Source: a virus. From it: a DNA stretch of 37,427 bases. Both the position numbers and the translations under genes were made by a program. A model generated the notes under the pieces. It was not told where the DNA came from. It worked only from the letters and a program-made list of their open reading frames with translations, and did not search any database. Of the stretch, positions 26,846 through 35,568 are shown piece by piece. The first letter of the stretch is position 1. Every line of letters starts with the position of its first letter. The stretch is taken from positions 1 to 37,427 of the IMG/VR virus record IMGVR_UViG_3300030098_003003. The stretch is one strand, 5' to 3'.

Positions 26846-28075
26846 TTTTTTATTTTTAATTTTAAATTTAAAATCACCAGAATCTTCTCCTAACACTCTA
26901 ACTTTAATCCCGCTTTGATTTGGATTTGTATCCAACTCTTGTCTTGGATCCATATTTATATTTTTAGATTCAGCAATACTTTGTTTTAAAGCATCAGCTC
27001 TACCTTGTTCATAAAAATGTTTAGCTATAGTATCAGAATTCATAGCTGAATACAAAGCTTTGTGATAACCCGCCTCGTCTTTTATCTGTCTATTTTCATC
27101 AAGAAACTTTCCTATGAAATTATTGATATCGCTTTGGGTCTTTCTAACTCCTTCAACATCATTAATACCTAATCTGTAGTTTTTTTCTCCGACATTATAT
27201 TCAAAACCTTTGAACTTATCACCAAAAAACTTGTTAGTTTTATTTAAAAATGTTGAATTAGCTTTTTTCTCGTACTCTGCTATTTCTCGTGATTTGTTGT
27301 AGAAATTAATAGCATCTTGTTGCTCTTTTGTAAGCTTAGATCCACTTTTAATTTCTGAGTAATATTTGGATTTAGTCTCTTCCAAGTGAGTTTTAGCGTT
27401 GGCAACTTGCTCTTTTAACGCTAATTTTTTTCTTCTTATTTCTTTCTCATCATCTATTTCTTCATCGAAAGAAAATTGATCTTCCATAAGGAAGTTAATT
27501 TCTTCTGCATTTAAATGGGGTTTTGTATTCTTATAATACTCGTAAAGTAGATCTTGATTATCTAGTTTAGAATAATCTTGATTTAATTTAACGTAATCAT
27601 TTAAATCGCCACCGGTCTCTTCCATAAAGTTAACTAACTTTTGAATATTTTCAGGTAAAGGTTTTCCAGTTTCCATTGACTCTTTAATAGCTTCTTCAGC
27701 TACATTAGCAACTTCTTCTGTCTCTTTATTTTCATTAGTAACCTCTTCTAGTATTGAAGTTTCTTGTGTTTCACCTTCCGGTTGTACTTCTTTTTGTTTT
27801 TGTGAGGCATCGGCATTTTCAGACTCCGCAGCCACTCCGCTGTTGTTAGTGTTATCTTCTTTAGTTTCATTTTCTTCTGGTTTTGTTGGTTTGTTTAAAT
27901 CAACTTTGGTTATAGTTTCTTCTATAATCTCTGCTGGTTTTTTCATTTTTGCTTTAACCTTGGTAACATTTCCTTTTGTTTCGTTGCCATCTGGTTGTTT
28001 TTCAACTTTTTCTTTTACTTTTAATGAACCAGTTTCGTTATCCACGATTGGTTCTTCTTTTTTCTTTTTTGCCAT
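26843..28075 (-). CDS. Probable scaffolding protein (410 aa)
   Basis: The gene lies between portal and capsid, the usual place for a scaffold. The first 150 residues are low-complexity, rich in Glu, Lys, Thr and Asn (EENETKEDNTNN, ETEEVANVAEEAIKESMETG), with a Lys-rich start (MAKKKKEEP). The middle is long charged helix (EIDDEKEIRRKKLALKEQVA), consistent with coiled coil. The C-terminus is basic (VLGEDSGDFKFKIKNKK), as expected for a capsid-binding helix-turn or tail. No protease motif was found, so a separate or absent prohead protease is likely. The function is inferred from place and composition. Confidence 0.7.
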   Translation of the reverse strand: MAKKKKEEPIVDNETGSLKVKEKVEKQPDGNETKGNVTKVKAKMKKPAEIIEETITKVDLNKPTKPEENETKEDNTNNSGVAAESENADASQKQKEVQPEGETQETSILEEVTNENKETEEVANVAEEAIKESMETGKPLPENIQKLVNFMEETGGDLNDYVKLNQDYSKLDNQDLLYEYYKNTKPHLNAEEINFLMEDQFSFDEEIDDEKEIRRKKLALKEQVANAKTHLEETKSKYYSEIKSGSKLTKEQQDAINFYNKSREIAEYEKKANSTFLNKTNKFFGDKFKGFEYNVGEKNYRLGINDVEGVRKTQSDINNFIGKFLDENRQIKDEAGYHKALYSAMNSDTIAKHFYEQGRADALKQSIAESKNINMDPRQELDTNPNQSGIKVRVLGEDSGDFKFKIKNKK

Positions 28076-28112
28076 AATATAATATAATAATAATTAATAA
28101 ATTCCCACGTGT

Positions 28113-30509
28113 TTAAATCAAACCTCCTAAAGTATCATTTTGAGATTCAAAATTTTGAGCAGGTTTTTGGTTTTCTTTTTGATCGATCATTGCCGACTGT
28201 TGTGTTGCTTGCATTTTAGTTCTGTCATCTTTACGGTTTTCCGCTAGTATTTGTGTTTCTGTTTTTGTTTTCGCTTCTAATTGTTTTAATTGCATAGCGT
28301 ATTGAAACTCTAATTGCATTAATCTTTCTTTGATACTAGCTTCTTGATTTAAAACTTTCTGCTTACCAACCGTTTTAGCATCTTCTAATTGTAATTGAGT
28401 TTGCACAATAGCTTCTTGCTTTTGAGTTTCAGCTTGTGCCTGTGCTAAAGATGCTTGTGCTTGAGCTTCACCTTGTGCTTTGGTTTGCTCTAGTTTGTTT
28501 TGTTGATCTATTTCTCCTTTTCTTTTTCTTCTAAGTTTTAGTAATTGGTTTGAAAGTTTTATATTTTTAATTGATCTTAAATCAATAGCATCCTCTAGTT
28601 CTATACTTTCTTGTGATAAAGCAGTTTGAATATTGTTTTCTAACATTTGCTTTTCTTCTTCATCTGGTTCTAATTCTAGGAAAATACCAAAATCATATAA
28701 ATGTAATTCAGACATCTCTTTAAGAGTAGCTACATTATGAGCCCCAATAGATTCTATAAAAGCATCTTTAGTTGGAGAATATTCTATAATATCTGATATT
28801 CTTAAGGATAATTGTTCAGCGACATCAGCGGTTAAAAATAGACCTGCATTTAATATATGTCTAGTTGCTGTATTAGAGTTTGCAGCCGCTAGTTTTTGAA
28901 CCCCAACCAATGATCTTTCAGCTGGCATAGAACCGTCACTAGCCTCATTTAAACCAGTCACATCTCTTATCATCTGTAGATAATAATTATATGTTTGTAT
29001 TAATCCTTGCATTTTACCAGCAGCACCAGCACCATTATTAATCTCTTGAATAGGTACTTTACCAGCGTTACCATCTCCATCTTGAGTGTACGATCTACCG
29101 ACAATACTACCTGTTTGGAAGAACATATTTAAAGCTTCTTGTGGATTGTAATTGGTTCCATTACCTAAATCAACTTCTGCTAAACCATCTACATCTAAAA
29201 ATACTCCATCTGGAGTCATTCTAGACATTACTTGTTGTATTTTTAAATGAGTTAACTGAATCATATCAGCAAAACCTGTCACACGGTTAACTAAAGAATC
29301 AATTCTTCCTTCATACATTCTAGGAGCAACTATACTATAGTTCATTTTAACTTTAGTATAATCACTTTTAGATCTCATCATGTTATCGGCTTTTTGCCAT
29401 TTAATAAGCTTGTCAGCACCTAATATATAAGCACCTTCGTATAAACACTCTAACGATCTAGCTACCTTTTCGTATCTATCATCTTTTGGTGGATTAAACG
29501 AATCATCTTTTCTAATAACTTTATCATAACCAGTGTTTGTTTTCTTCATTTTATAAACCTCATTCATATAGGTTTTATAATTAAAGTATAACACATCTAC
29601 TTTGTTATTATCTGAATCAGCATTTCTAGCATTATTACCATAATAATTAGCATGTGTACCAGAACTGCTATTAGAGATTTCTTCTAAGTCTTCGTGTTTT
29701 AAATAAGGAAATTGTTTTACTAATTCATTTATTGGTATTGATTTAACTTCACCACAATAATATATATCATCAAAAGTAGGTGATTCTGTATAAGAATAAA
29801 CTAAATTAGCAGGATCAACGTAGTCTATAACAACACCTTCTGAGGTGTTAAATGAAGTTTTAACAGCACCTATACCTAATACAGTTAAATCTCTATAAAA
29901 TCTTCTTTTAATTAGATCGTATTGATTTCCTCGCATTAACATATCTATAGCTTGTTCTTCTGCTATTTCAATTGATTGTTTATAATCTAACTGCATGTGT
30001 AAAGCTAGTTCATCTTCTGAATCTGGAAGAACTTTAATTTCACTTTCCCTCATTGATATGTCAAACTTTAGCTTTGCGAATTCTTCAAATTCTCGAAGTT
30101 TCATATCTTTTTGAATATTTTTCATATATTCAGTTCGTCTTACAACACCAAAAGGATCTTGTGAATAAGCTTTTATATCATATAATCTTTCCGCTATACC
30201 ATTAACTACTATATCTACAAATTTAGATATTATAGGTACAGGTGTCCAGTCTAAATTTAAATAGGACAAATCGCCATTGATTGACAATTCATCCTTATAT
30301 TTTTGTATAGATTGTTCGCCTCTTGCATACAATCTTAAGTTATGAAATCTAGAAACGTTATAGTTATGTCTACTACTATCACTATGTGATTTTATAAACC
30401 ACTCATGCTGAATTGCTTTAGCAACTTTTTCCCCATAATCAAAACTCATTTTTTCTAAGTCACTAACAACTTGACTTGGGAAATGTCTATTTATAATTGA
30501 TTCAGCCAT
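28113..30509 (-). CDS. Portal protein (798 aa)
   Basis: The gene follows terminase after 2 bases. The N-terminal two thirds have portal-like features: NVSRFHNLRLYARGEQSIQK near the start, a wing-like middle (VVIDYVDPANLVYSYTESPT), and a stem/crown helical part (LIQTYNYYLQMIRDVTGLNE, VGVQKLAAANSNTATRHILN). The last roughly 130 residues are Gln/Ala/Lys-rich coiled coil (AQAQASLAQAQAETQKQEA), which may form a barrel extending into the capsid, and the protein ends DTLGGLI. The length agrees with crAss-like and N4-like portals and is much longer than T7 gp8 (536 aa). The leader AATTAAAAATTAAAA is the host-type start. Confidence 0.85.
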   Translation of the reverse strand: MAESIINRHFPSQVVSDLEKMSFDYGEKVAKAIQHEWFIKSHSDSSRHNYNVSRFHNLRLYARGEQSIQKYKDELSINGDLSYLNLDWTPVPIISKFVDIVVNGIAERLYDIKAYSQDPFGVVRRTEYMKNIQKDMKLREFEEFAKLKFDISMRESEIKVLPDSEDELALHMQLDYKQSIEIAEEQAIDMLMRGNQYDLIKRRFYRDLTVLGIGAVKTSFNTSEGVVIDYVDPANLVYSYTESPTFDDIYYCGEVKSIPINELVKQFPYLKHEDLEEISNSSSGTHANYYGNNARNADSDNNKVDVLYFNYKTYMNEVYKMKKTNTGYDKVIRKDDSFNPPKDDRYEKVARSLECLYEGAYILGADKLIKWQKADNMMRSKSDYTKVKMNYSIVAPRMYEGRIDSLVNRVTGFADMIQLTHLKIQQVMSRMTPDGVFLDVDGLAEVDLGNGTNYNPQEALNMFFQTGSIVGRSYTQDGDGNAGKVPIQEINNGAGAAGKMQGLIQTYNYYLQMIRDVTGLNEASDGSMPAERSLVGVQKLAAANSNTATRHILNAGLFLTADVAEQLSLRISDIIEYSPTKDAFIESIGAHNVATLKEMSELHLYDFGIFLELEPDEEEKQMLENNIQTALSQESIELEDAIDLRSIKNIKLSNQLLKLRRKRKGEIDQQNKLEQTKAQGEAQAQASLAQAQAETQKQEAIVQTQLQLEDAKTVGKQKVLNQEASIKERLMQLEFQYAMQLKQLEAKTKTETQILAENRKDDRTKMQATQQSAMIDQKENQKPAQNFESQNDTLGGLI

Positions 30510-30511
30510 TT

Positions 30512-32728
30512 TTAATTTTTAATTATTTTACTCATATTACCTTGTTGATTGTATTTAGCAAAACTTATATCTACTGGTTTTCTTTCTATTTTAGCATTTG
30601 GAGCATACAAATGTCTATTGCAAGCCATTATAGCTAAACCAGAACTTATAGTTGCATCATAAGCGGTTCTTTTAGTTATATCAAACCTACTCCAATCATT
30701 TAGTAACTCATTGAAATATAAGTTACCAAAAGTTCCGTCTTTTTGTAATCCAACATGATTTTGTATATACATCTCAATAGCGGCTGCATGTGCTTGTTTT
30801 ATATCTTCACTTGAGTTGGGAATGCCGCCAACTTCTTTTTCTGCTACTGATAATTTGTTCCAAACTTTATCAGGTCTATTCATACTAAAACCTCTATATC
30901 CTCTTCGTCGTAAATAATATAATAATCTAGGTTTATTATTTTCCGCAAGTATAGGCATACCATAAAACACTATTGCCATTAACATATCTTCAAAAAATAT
31001 CTCAGCGGTTGGTGGTCTTGATAAATACTCTAAAAAGAAACTATTTGCCGGGGCATCTTCCATGCTAAATTTAGTTAAACCGTGCAAAGCTCCTTTAGAT
31101 CCTTTACCGTCTACAGTACCTGATATATCATAAGAATCACAACCAAACGCCCCCATGTGTTCATTACCAGGGTATTTTACACCATTTTTAAGTATTACTT
31201 TATTTTGCAAATGAGTTGGTGGTGTCCAACTTACCTTAAATCTTCCTTTTGGATCTGGATAAAATATAACTTGAGAATCTTTAATCCCATTTACCCATTG
31301 AAAATTACCTTTTGAAACTCCTAGAGTTCTAGCCATTTCTTCGTTGTAATCTATTTGTTCGTATATTTTTACTAAATTAAATATAGAATTTTTAGATTCA
31401 TCTCTAAACGCATGTTCAGTAGTTCTAGGAAATTGTCTGTAAAACTCATTTAAAGCATCGTGATCAGATTTTAAACCATCTACTTCGTTTTGCCAATTAT
31501 CTATTACACCTACATCTATTAATTCACCGTCTGGGGCAAACACATCTGTGTCAGGAGTAGTGAATACTGGAACTCCGTACTCGTCAATAAATCCTTCGTA
31601 GTTCCACTCCATTGGGATAAACAAAGAGTATAAACCAGACTTCGTCTGACCATTTCTATTTCTTTTAGTGACATCTGATGCATTGTATAGTTTTTTAAAA
31701 TTTTCCCCACCTTTATCTAAAGCATTTGATGTTGAGCCCATCATACACTTACCTATAATTCTACTACCCAATCTAAGACATGTTTTTGTAACACGCCAGT
31801 TGTTTAATATATTATCAGGTCTTTCCCACTTACCACTTTCATCGTGTACTAATAGTGCTAATTTTTCACCATCATAACTATTATCACCTGTATTTTTCCA
31901 ATCTATAGTTGTATCTAATCCTTGTATATCTTCTAATTTTTCATTAGCCGTAATCTTTCTTCTTGTAAACTTACTAGCGGGTACTCTATAAGCAAGTTCA
32001 GATTTAGGTCGATCCATACCATCTTGGATAGGTTTAAAGAAAAACGGATAATTTATACTAATAGGTACAACTTTATCAGTAAACATTTTTTTAGCATCAG
32101 CACCCGTTTTAGATAGTATACCATATCTACTATCACTTGCAAGAGTGGCTAAATTAACTGTTTCTGCAGATGACATGAACGAAAACCCTGATCTTCTGTT
32201 CTTTAGGTAACACATACCATAACATCTTTTATCTGCTTTGCAGGCTTCCCAAAATATAAAAAACAATCTATTTGCCTCTCTAAAGTCCGGAGCGCCTACA
32301 TCTATCTTACTCCATTGTAGATACATGTAGTGCGTACCAGTTATCCAGGTTGGTTTACTGTTGTTCACAAACCAGAACCCCTCTTCTCTTCTTTTAAATT
32401 CTTGATCTATGTATTCGTACCATTTTTCTTTATTGCTTTCCGGATAACTTCTCCAGTCAAATATATTTTTAAGACGAGCTAATTCCTTTGGTTGTTCAAA
32501 CTTAACCCATTTATTTTTCTCATGTTTAAAAACATCTTTAGGTACTTTAGGTAAGGCTATAACTAAATTTTGAATTTCTATAATTTCACCTATTTGTCCA
32601 TTATGAGAAAGTACAATTAAATCATGTTCTTTGTTGTAACCGTATTTCCATTTTTTACCTTTGTTAAGTCTACTAATAGTAGTTTTCTTAATAGGTTTAA
32701 CTGTTTTAACTAAATCTTGCTCGTACAT
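30512..32728 (-). CDS. terL: Terminase large subunit (738 aa)
   Basis: This is the packaging motor ATPase and nuclease. The N-terminal ATPase part has a deviant Walker A at residues 177-183 (NRRSGFS, lacking the classic GKT/S), then ILSKTGADAKKMFTDKVVPI, a Walker B with LALLVHDE (D296, E297) and a coupling motif GSTSN (331-335). The RQFPRTTEHAF stretch (431-441) is typical of terminases. The nuclease half has GCDSYD with Asp 531 and 534. A roughly 120-residue N-terminal extension precedes the ATPase. The ATG overlaps the previous stop codon (TAATG), so translation is probably coupled. The deviant Walker A with Arg-Arg-Ser is common in large terminases. Assignment is firm. Confidence 0.93.
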   Translation of the reverse strand: MYEQDLVKTVKPIKKTTISRLNKGKKWKYGYNKEHDLIVLSHNGQIGEIIEIQNLVIALPKVPKDVFKHEKNKWVKFEQPKELARLKNIFDWRSYPESNKEKWYEYIDQEFKRREEGFWFVNNSKPTWITGTHYMYLQWSKIDVGAPDFREANRLFFIFWEACKADKRCYGMCYLKNRRSGFSFMSSAETVNLATLASDSRYGILSKTGADAKKMFTDKVVPISINYPFFFKPIQDGMDRPKSELAYRVPASKFTRRKITANEKLEDIQGLDTTIDWKNTGDNSYDGEKLALLVHDESGKWERPDNILNNWRVTKTCLRLGSRIIGKCMMGSTSNALDKGGENFKKLYNASDVTKRNRNGQTKSGLYSLFIPMEWNYEGFIDEYGVPVFTTPDTDVFAPDGELIDVGVIDNWQNEVDGLKSDHDALNEFYRQFPRTTEHAFRDESKNSIFNLVKIYEQIDYNEEMARTLGVSKGNFQWVNGIKDSQVIFYPDPKGRFKVSWTPPTHLQNKVILKNGVKYPGNEHMGAFGCDSYDISGTVDGKGSKGALHGLTKFSMEDAPANSFFLEYLSRPPTAEIFFEDMLMAIVFYGMPILAENNKPRLLYYLRRRGYRGFSMNRPDKVWNKLSVAEKEVGGIPNSSEDIKQAHAAAIEMYIQNHVGLQKDGTFGNLYFNELLNDWSRFDITKRTAYDATISSGLAIMACNRHLYAPNAKIERKPVDISFAKYNQQGNMSKIIKN

Positions 32729-33003
32729 TATTTAGATCTACCCTCTGCGAATCCCTTAAATATTTCTTTTTTTGTCTCTTCAGGTGTCTTGCCTTCGAGT
32801 AAGTTTTCTTCTTCTTGGATTCTATTAAGTATTTCAAACGCATCGAATATAGCTAGTTTTTTAGTAGCTGCAGCATTCTTTAATCTATCCGCTGATATAT
32901 CGTCATCTGAATCTACAATTGGTTCTTTAGCAACTTTAATTAATTCATCTACTGCTTTCTGCCCAGCTTGGATTATATTCTTCTTCGTTTCCTTGATATT
33001 CAT
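32728..33003 (-). CDS. Small helical protein, possible small terminase subunit (91 aa)
   Basis: I place the start at MNIKETKKNIIQAGQ, because the TTTTATTACAATTAAAT leader precedes it and the longer frame adds a hydrophobic segment that only reflects the overlap with the upstream gene. It overlaps the 197-aa gene by 59 bases. The protein is helical and charged, with a DSDDDISADRLKNAAATKKL segment followed by IFDAFEILNRIQEEENLLEG. Its position directly before terL with a TAATG coupling, and its size, fit a small terminase, but I see no clear helix-turn-helix. Call is tentative. Confidence 0.6.
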   Translation of the reverse strand: MNIKETKKNIIQAGQKAVDELIKVAKEPIVDSDDDISADRLKNAAATKKLAIFDAFEILNRIQEEENLLEGKTPEETKKEIFKGFAEGRSK

Positions 33004-33538
33004 ATTTAATTGTAATAAAATTAGATAAAACTCTATATAGTCTCTCGCTATCAACGACAAACTCATATTCACTACTTGGTCTAAAACCAACCAAATCATT
33101 AACCTCTACGGTACCATCTGAATACTTAACAACGCCTTGTAGTGGTTTTTCAGATTCAATATTAAATTGATCTACAGCTTTCAAAGGTTTTACAAAACAA
33201 TATCCTTTTGGAGCTATCCACTTATTATTTCTTTTGTATAAAAAGATTTGATCATGGTTTATAAGATAAGTATCTTCATTAAAATAACTTCTACTATTTT
33301 TTTCGACACCCCTCACGTCGTTCCATCTTCTAAAAACATTATGATGTACTATAACCGTATCTCCTGGTTTTATATCTGTATCACCAATTATAGGTGTTGA
33401 TATAATAATAGCTTCTCTATTTGTAAACTCGTGTCTATAAATATCGGTGTTTAATATTAATTCTGAATCACCGACTTTTTTAGTATTATTATATCTTTCT
33501 CCTTTTGGTTTTACAACAAAGTTGTAAACGCTTCTCAT
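32945..33538 (-). CDS. Probable tandem GroES-like co-chaperonin (197 aa)
   Basis: Two halves show the same order of elements. The first half (1-105) has FVVKPKGER, REAIIISTPI, KPGDTVIVHHN (58-67) and YLINHDQIFLYK. The second half (106-197) has GYCFVKPLK, LQGVVKYSD, EVNDLVGFRPS (146-155) and LYRVLSNFITIKYE. This fits two GroES-type beta-barrels, with VxVKP near the start, a GDxVxF strand and a final xxILxI strand. Phages such as T4 (gp31) use a co-chaperonin so that host GroEL folds their capsid protein. If real, this one would partner host GroEL for capsid folding. It starts within the upstream stop (TAATG). Call is by internal symmetry and pattern. Confidence 0.55.
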   Translation of the reverse strand: MRSVYNFVVKPKGERYNNTKKVGDSELILNTDIYRHEFTNREAIIISTPIIGDTDIKPGDTVIVHHNVFRRWNDVRGVEKNSRSYFNEDTYLINHDQIFLYKRNNKWIAPKGYCFVKPLKAVDQFNIESEKPLQGVVKYSDGTVEVNDLVGFRPSSEYEFVVDSERLYRVLSNFITIKYEYQGNEEEYNPSWAESSR

Positions 33539-33759
33539 TAGTATTCTAAATTATACTCTACAGATACAGCCATGTTTTTATTAAAGTCTTTCCAAGGCAG
33601 TACATCTTTGTTCTTTTTAATATAGACAGAATACTTATCATCTTCCTCTATAATATCACAAATAGTATGACCTCCATAAACTTCTTGACCAACGGCATAA
33701 TGCATGGCATCGTTTTTATAATCTTTACCTACACTAATTTTTCTTATCAGCTTCGCCAT
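33538..33759 (-). CDS. Small uncharacterised protein (73 aa)
   Basis: The protein reads MAKLIRKISVGKDYKNDAMH then VGQEVYGGHTICDIIEEDDK and SVYIKKNKDVLPWKDFNKN. It is a small alpha/beta protein with several YxxY and GG turns, typical of conserved accessory late proteins in marine phages. It overlaps the upstream gene by 26 bases and the downstream gene by one base (TAATG), indicating coupled translation. No function is proposed. Confidence 0.65.
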   Translation of the reverse strand: MAKLIRKISVGKDYKNDAMHYAVGQEVYGGHTICDIIEEDDKYSVYIKKNKDVLPWKDFNKNMAVSVEYNLEY

Positions 33760-34033
33760 TTTCCGGATATCTTATAGTACCATCTTGAATATTTACATCG
33801 TCAGTACCGTATTGATCTTTAAGTTCGTTTTGTATAACACTTAGTTGGTCGTTTACACTAGCCATATAATGTAATACTTGATGTTTACGAGCCTCTAATT
33901 GACCAATTTCCATTTGAGAACGATTAATATTATCTACAACGTTTTGTATTTTCTTTAATTGTTCTTCTGAAACTTTTTCGGTTTTTGGAGCTAAGTCTAT
34001 TGTTTTTTCTTTTTTTGTTTTTGTTTTTGCCAT
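33734..34033 (-). CDS. Small coiled-coil protein (99 aa)
   Basis: A Lys/Thr-rich start (MAKTKTKKEKTIDLAPKTEK) is followed by a long amphipathic helix (EEQLKKIQNVVDNINRSQME, QLEARKHQVLHYMASVNDQL) with heptad spacing of Leu, Ile and Val, and a short acidic tail (TIRYPENGEADKKN). It has no Cys or membrane segment. It overlaps the next gene by 26 bases. Assembly factor or virion accessory roles are possible; I recognise no named family. Confidence 0.7.
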   Translation of the reverse strand: MAKTKTKKEKTIDLAPKTEKVSEEQLKKIQNVVDNINRSQMEIGQLEARKHQVLHYMASVNDQLSVIQNELKDQYGTDDVNIQDGTIRYPENGEADKKN

Positions 34034-34065
34034 CTTTTTTTATTTAATTTAAGTTAATTTTTGTT

Positions 34066-34794
34066 TTAAATTTTTCCTTGTAACACTAACTGTATAGGAC
34101 TAACAGCGTATAAATCTTTATTATTAACAGTAGCGTTTGCTAGATTTTCTACTGTTTTAAATTCTGTAGCACTTGTTATGTTAAGTATAGTACCTATTAA
34201 TCTATCATCTTCGTCATGCACAACATCCCCAACTGCTAATGTTGTTAATGCAGATGTAGTCTTAACAGTTACTACGTTTTGAGTTACCGCGTGAACACCG
34301 TCGCATTGAACTGTAGATCTAAAATCTAAAGCACCTTTTGCAATTGCTGCAACATATAAATCTTGGTCAACAGGTATATTTAATCCTGATTTAGTAGCTA
34401 TATTTAAAGTTACTAAATCACCATCATTAAAATCACCTGAAGCAATAGGTACATAAGCTATCAAATTGTTTTTCCATAAATAATTATCTACAGCTGCACC
34501 GGTTGTACCTAAAGTAGGAGGTGATCCTAAATTGGTTGAATCATCACCAATACTAGAGTTATTTATATAGTTTCTTGTGTTTATAATATTACTTGTTGCA
34601 AAAAACAAATCTATACCAACCATTGTTTGGTCAGCACCATTTGTTCCTCTTACTATAACTTGTATACCTTCTATTGATGAGCCTTCAAAATCTTTAACTT
34701 CATGCCAGTCAAATAATATTTCTGTATCAGCATAAGCGGATGTTTGTATACTCGCTGGCATAACTGGATATACCCTTGTGGTTGTGTTTTTCAT
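34066..34794 (-). CDS. Beta-rich probable virion structural protein (242 aa)
   Basis: It starts MKNTTTRVYPVMPASIQTSA. The sequence is all-beta in appearance, with repeating V/I/T strands and Gly/Asn/Asp turns (GIQVIVRGTNGADQTMVGID, NDGDLVTLNIATKSGLNIPV, TLAVGDVVHDEDDRLIGTIL). No catalytic motif or signal is seen. The genes around it are small virion or assembly proteins and a holin, so this may be a head decoration or fibre protein. It shares with the capsid insert a VGD/VND-type barrel pattern, a weak similarity. Confidence 0.7.
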   Translation of the reverse strand: MKNTTTRVYPVMPASIQTSAYADTEILFDWHEVKDFEGSSIEGIQVIVRGTNGADQTMVGIDLFFATSNIINTRNYINNSSIGDDSTNLGSPPTLGTTGAAVDNYLWKNNLIAYVPIASGDFNDGDLVTLNIATKSGLNIPVDQDLYVAAIAKGALDFRSTVQCDGVHAVTQNVVTVKTTSALTTLAVGDVVHDEDDRLIGTILNITSATEFKTVENLANATVNNKDLYAVSPIQLVLQGKI

Positions 34795-34797
34795 TGT

Positions 34798-35184
34798 TTA
34801 TTTTTTTACTTTTTCTAGTGATCTACCACCGAAGTAGGCACCGATCACGGTTATTAATACCAATTGTAATAGATCCGTCCACTTATCTTGCACAGTAAAT
34901 GAAATAGCTCCAGCATCGATAAATATCAACAATACTGTAGCTACTACTAAAAATACTAATACTAATGGACGTATATTTTTGCTTAACCAAGAGTCTGACT
35001 GCATATCCATTTTCCATCTCTCGGTTATTGTTTTTTCTATTTCTATCTCGTAATTAGAGACTAATTCTTTTATTTTTGCTTCAGCTGCTAATTTTTCTTC
35101 ACCAGATGTATGTAAGTCATCTATAACTCCACCCACACCTTTTATTAGTTCTGTAGCTCCTCCTGATAATAATCCTCCTAACAT
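34798..35184 (-). CDS. Holin, three-transmembrane type (128 aa)
   Basis: An N-terminal Gly-rich amphipathic helix (GGLLSGGATELIKGVGGVID), a charged helix (EEKLAAEAKIKELVSNYEIE) and two hydrophobic membrane segments (residues about 72-90, PLVLVFLVVATVLLIFID; about 104-119, DLLQLVLITVIGAYFGG) end in RSLEKVKK. The pattern SDSWLSKNIRPLVLVFL then GAYFGGRSLEK is that of the phage 3TM holin family found in gene transfer agents. It would permeabilise the inner membrane late in infection. No endolysin is seen beside it. It ends 3 bases before the 242-aa gene. Confidence 0.8.
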   Translation of the reverse strand: MLGGLLSGGATELIKGVGGVIDDLHTSGEEKLAAEAKIKELVSNYEIEIEKTITERWKMDMQSDSWLSKNIRPLVLVFLVVATVLLIFIDAGAISFTVQDKWTDLLQLVLITVIGAYFGGRSLEKVKK

Positions 35185-35193
35185 AATTTTATT

Positions 35194-35556
35194 TTATTCG
35201 GGGTTTTCATAAGTTTTCATTTCATCTATTTTTTGATGATATTCTTTTGCGGAAATTTTCTTAGCTCTATATTGTTTCAAAAGTTCAGCTGCTTTAGCTT
35301 TATTTTGTTCTTTTAAATCCGCAAGATCATCTACATCAAATGGTTTTGCAGCTGTTGCTCCTAATCCACTTTTTGCTGGTAATGGTGTTTTTTCGCCAAG
35401 ATCATGTGGGTGTTCTGCTTCCGCATGTCTTTTATTCATCATTGCCGCCTGCGATGGTGGTATACCATTTGGGTCATGTGGCATGTCTTTTGCTGGAGAA
35501 GATCCTAATTCTTTAAACGGAACAGCTGAATTTCCGCGTTTCATTGTATATCCCAT
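35194..35556 (-). CDS. Small SPAK-tagged helical protein (120 aa)
   Basis: The N-terminus MGYTMKRGNSAVPFKELGSS contains the shared MGYxMKRGN start and then SPAK at residues 20-23. A Pro/His-rich middle (MPHDPNGIPPSQAAMMNKRH) precedes a C-terminal helical part (DLADLKEQNKAKAAELLKQY, RAKKISAKEYHQKIDEM) that resembles a SHOCT-like short helical pair. No enzyme motif is present. It is one of three neighbours sharing the MGYxM start. A virion cargo or assembly role is inferred from the shared tag. Confidence 0.65.
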   Translation of the reverse strand: MGYTMKRGNSAVPFKELGSSPAKDMPHDPNGIPPSQAAMMNKRHAEAEHPHDLGEKTPLPAKSGLGATAAKPFDVDDLADLKEQNKAKAAELLKQYRAKKISAKEYHQKIDEMKTYENPE

Positions 35557-35568
35557 AATTGTTTTTTT

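Noticed and set aside
33004-33099. Longer start for the 91-aa protein (MIWLVLDQVVN...)
   Set aside because: The extension overlaps the 197-aa gene, is oddly hydrophobic, and lacks the AT-rich leader found before MNIKETKK.
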